From Alphaproteobacteria bacterium (lineage in GTDB: Bacteria > Pseudomonadota > Alphaproteobacteria > Bin95): a DNA stretch of 5,581 nucleotides. The translations under genes were made by a program, and so were the position numbers. Shown one piece after another: positions 3,760-5,581 of this stretch (positions within the stretch are counted from its first letter, which is position 1; every line of letters begins with the position of its first letter). The DNA is taken from positions 1-5,581 of the forward strand of contig JAJECF010000117.1 in assembly GCA_022822125.1 (NCBI GenBank), in the 5' to 3' direction. The notes under the pieces are model-generated. The model saw only the letters and a list, made by a program, of their open reading frames with translations. It had not been told where the DNA came from and ran no database searches.

Positions 3760-5581
3760 CTACTGCCGCGGCCGATCCGCCCGTGCTCTCTTGATGAGAT
3801 CATCCACCCGGGCGATCATTTCGCCAAGGTCGTTGGGCTCCGGCAGCCCACCGGCTCGCGCTTCCGTATGACTGTGCCCTTCAATGTAAGCGGACAATTT
3901 CTCGTACGATCCGATGATGTCCGAGATCAGACCGTCGTCCCAGTGCACCCTCTTGAGGCCGGTTACGATAATCCGATCTGTCCACCGGTTTACGACCTGC
4001 TTCAGCAGGTGGTGTGGGATGATCTCCTCAATAGTGCGCCGCAGCTCTCCCATTCCACGTTGCACCAGTTTCACGCGCGTAGAGCCCGCCGCTTCCTTTG
4101 CCTCGGCCAGGGTCTTCTTCGCCTTCCTGGTATTGCGGTATTGCGGAGTCGTGGCCGGGCAGTCGTCGAGGGAAGCTTGACCGGGATTCCCGTTACCGTC
4201 CCGTTCGATCCAATGGGTCAACAAGTCCACATTCTGATCTTCCGATGCACCGGCAACCATGGTCAAAAACACCAGGTCATGCGTGAAGATGACTACCTGC
4301 CTCTCTTTGGCTTCGGAAACCAGACGACGTGCGATACGCTCCTTGCGTTCATGATCCTGGGACGTCACCGGATCATCCAGAACGATGCCGGCATTGGCGG
4401 GGTTCAGCGAGACCTCGGTCAGAAAATCGGCTAGCGCCACCGCCCTCTGTTCCCCTTCGCTCAAGATTGCATCCGGTCGATGCCTGCCTTTGATGCTGAG
4501 CGAGCGCAAGGTTTGGCCTCGGTGACCCTGGGTTCGGAATTCGATTGGCAGGCTGCAATTCAATATCTCGCACTCTTTGGAAAACCGTTCCTTGTAGTCC
4601 CGCGCAATTATGCTCGCAAAAAGTTCCTTTTCCTTGTTGGTGACCGGAAGCGGATTGAGGTTCCGCTTCGGCTCACCGGATGCTTTCTTTATCCATCCGA
4701 GATCGGAAACGTAGCTTTCTGCCTGCGGCAGAATCTGATTCAGGACCTGGCGGTGGCGAAGCACGATTCTCTCCGTTTCCAGCGCCTTGACCGCGTCCTC
4801 GACCTTCCCTTCCTCGAGGAGTCGGATATCCGCCTCGATCTGCGCAACAAGATCAGCGAACTCGTCCGAGACGCTCTCGAAGCCGGGAGACGGAATTTCG
4901 CCATCTCCTGCCTCCAGCACTTTCACAATTGCGGACCTGTCATTGTCCATGGCCTCGACGGCCCCGAGCGCCCGCCTGCACAGCGCCGGATCCAGCCTCG
5001 TGAGGTGAGCCCGCACGGTCGTGTTTTCCGAAAGGAAGTCCAGCCGGAGTTCCTTCAGTTCCCGAACGGACTGGTCGAGCCGCGCGCTGGCCTTTTCGGC
5101 GTCGCTGCGCGCCTCACTGGCCAGGAATCCCCAGAAGCGCCTGATGAGAGCCGCAGAGGCGGCATCGAGAGGTCTGTGGCACAACAGACAATGATCGTCG
5201 TCGTGCGGATAATCCTCTCGTTCCCGGCGTGCCAGCACACTGGCGGCGGCGAGAAACTGTTCCCACTCCGGCGTCCCGATGCTCTCGAAGAAGTCCCGCC
5301 TGAATGCACCCGCACCTTCCGCTGCCACAAGGCGGGCCGTTTCACGGAACGCCGCCAGCTGGGTCCGATAGGTCGCGCGCCTGTCTTCGGAGGCACTTGC
5401 AGAATTGAGGTTCTGAGGAATAGCGGCTGAGATTTTGGATGCGGAGGCACTTGCAGAATTGAGGTTCTGAGGAATAGCGGCTGAGATTTTGGATGCGGTT
5501 TTAGGTTTGCGTTGCGTTTGGGGCGCTGCGGCTGGCCTGATTGGGTCGCGGGTCGTGTCTGCGGTCGGTTTTGAGGCGAGC
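3760..5581 (-). CDS. RloC/PrrC-like ABC-type ATPase (AAA_13), probable phage-defence protein, 5' partial
   Basis: The frame is open from the window edge (606 codons); the only usable internal start is GTG 5328, which lacks a ribosome binding site. Numbering from that GTG: a CLLC motif (47-50) inside HCLLCHRPL, like the zinc-hook CxxC of RloC and Rad50; helical, charged probable coiled coil (about 55-250); ABC signature LSEGEQ (289-294); Walker B GIVLDDP (314-320) with Asp318 and Asp319; D-loop SQDH; and H-switch FTHD (His350). The C-terminal part has LRRTIEE (429-435), giving Arg-x3-Glu, and YIEGHSH (481-487). This resembles the Arg-Glu-His arrangement of PrrC/RloC anticodon nucleases, but I regard it as a candidate only. 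Family members sense DNA or restriction-enzyme disturbance and shut down translation. Walker A is absent from the visible part, and the first ~65 codons from the edge are Pro/Ala/Ser-rich and include a tandem duplication, so the true N-terminus may have been replaced. Confidence 0.75.
   Translation of the reverse strand, partial: LASKPTADTTRDPIRPAAAPQTQRKPKTASKISAAIPQNLNSASASASKISAAIPQNLNSASASEDRRATYRTQLAAFRETARLVAAEGAGAFRRDFFESIGTPEWEQFLAAASVLARREREDYPHDDDHCLLCHRPLDAASAALIRRFWGFLASEARSDAEKASARLDQSVRELKELRLDFLSENTTVRAHLTRLDPALCRRALGAVEAMDNDRSAIVKVLEAGDGEIPSPGFESVSDEFADLVAQIEADIRLLEEGKVEDAVKALETERIVLRHRQVLNQILPQAESYVSDLGWIKKASGEPKRNLNPLPVTNKEKELFASIIARDYKERFSKECEILNCSLPIEFRTQGHRGQTLRSLSIKGRHRPDAILSEGEQRAVALADFLTEVSLNPANAGIVLDDPVTSQDHERKERIARRLVSEAKERQVVIFTHDLVFLTMVAGASEDQNVDLLTHWIERDGNGNPGQASLDDCPATTPQYRNTRKAKKTLAEAKEAAGSTRVKLVQRGMGELRRTIEEIIPHHLLKQVVNRWTDRIIVTGLKRVHWDDGLISDIIGSYEKLSAYIEGHSHTEARAGGLPEPNDLGEMIARVDDLIKRARADRPRQ
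5388..5498. repeat. Exact 54-bp tandem duplication (two copies plus 3 bases)
   Basis: Positions 5388-5441 and 5442-5495 are identical, and the first three bases of a third unit (CGG) follow. The length is a multiple of three, so the minus-strand frame is kept. Each unit encodes 18 residues, ASASASKISAAIPQNLNS in one phase. The unit is A/T-richer than the ATPase gene to its left. Identity without a single mismatch indicates a recent slippage or duplication event, or an assembly artefact. Confidence 0.9.

Noticed and set aside
4480..5430. A long plus-strand open frame (316 codons) opposite the ATPase gene.
   Set aside because: The minus-strand frame carries the ABC ATPase motifs; the plus-strand product has no recognisable domain and is an expected GC-rich shadow.
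1..5581. CRISPR arrays, tRNA/rRNA genes and a retron or other reverse-transcriptase defence system.
   Set aside because: No regularly spaced repeats and no tRNA or rRNA signatures were seen. The reverse transcriptase is of group II intron type, lacks the catalytic YxDD region and is separated from the ATPase gene by unrelated debris.

Overview
The window looks like an accessory 'scrapyard' from a high-GC alphaproteobacterium (Rhodospirillales or Rhodobacterales are my best guesses). The suggestion rests on GC-rich third codon positions, an F-type conjugal pilin of the alphaproteobacterial kind, two IS66-type TnpA fragments and a cold-shock domain of alphaproteobacterial style. This is inferred from recognition, not from a search. 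Almost every recognisable gene is cut, frameshifted or joined to an unrelated neighbour.

Left part (1-1540): the N-terminal part of a group II intron reverse transcriptase/maturase (28-669) stops abruptly just after the first catalytic-Asp motif. It is followed by a compositionally different, A/T-richer two-gene unit with its own good sigma70-type promoter (733-761). This unit encodes a small secreted protein (796-1104) and a three-helix membrane protein (1108-1536), and it looks like the only intact operon in the left half.

Middle (1541-3127): a conjugal pilin-like gene (TraA/TrbC/VirB2 type) lies on the minus strand and is broken by a frameshift and an in-frame stop. Next come the last 31 codons of an S24-family (LexA/phage-repressor-like) peptidase on the plus strand and about 310 bp of gene-free sequence. 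A cold-shock-domain gene (2538-2765) follows, whose reading frame runs into the antisense of an IS66 tnpA fragment (minus strand, start at 3041).

Middle right (3128-3664): a second, different IS66 tnpA fragment starts divergently at 3251. After about 45 codons it is fused to a tyrosine recombinase remnant that has lost most of its catalytic domain by an in-frame internal deletion and also carries a late frameshift.

Right (3760-5581): the largest gene, on the minus strand, is the C-terminal two thirds of an AAA_13/RloC-PrrC-like ABC-type ATPase. It has a CxxC motif, the LSEGEQ signature, Walker B, an H-switch and a C-terminal Arg-x3-Glu...His arrangement that may be an anticodon-nuclease-like (HEPN) effector. 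Its Walker A half is not in the window. Upstream, its frame stays open through an exact 54-bp tandem duplication to the window edge. If the gene is functional it would be an anti-phage defence ATPase; if the N-terminal part has been replaced, as the low-complexity sequence suggests, it is a decaying defence gene. Apart from the two-gene operon and possibly this ATPase, nothing here looks like a working pathway. The window mainly records repeated insertion and deletion by mobile elements.
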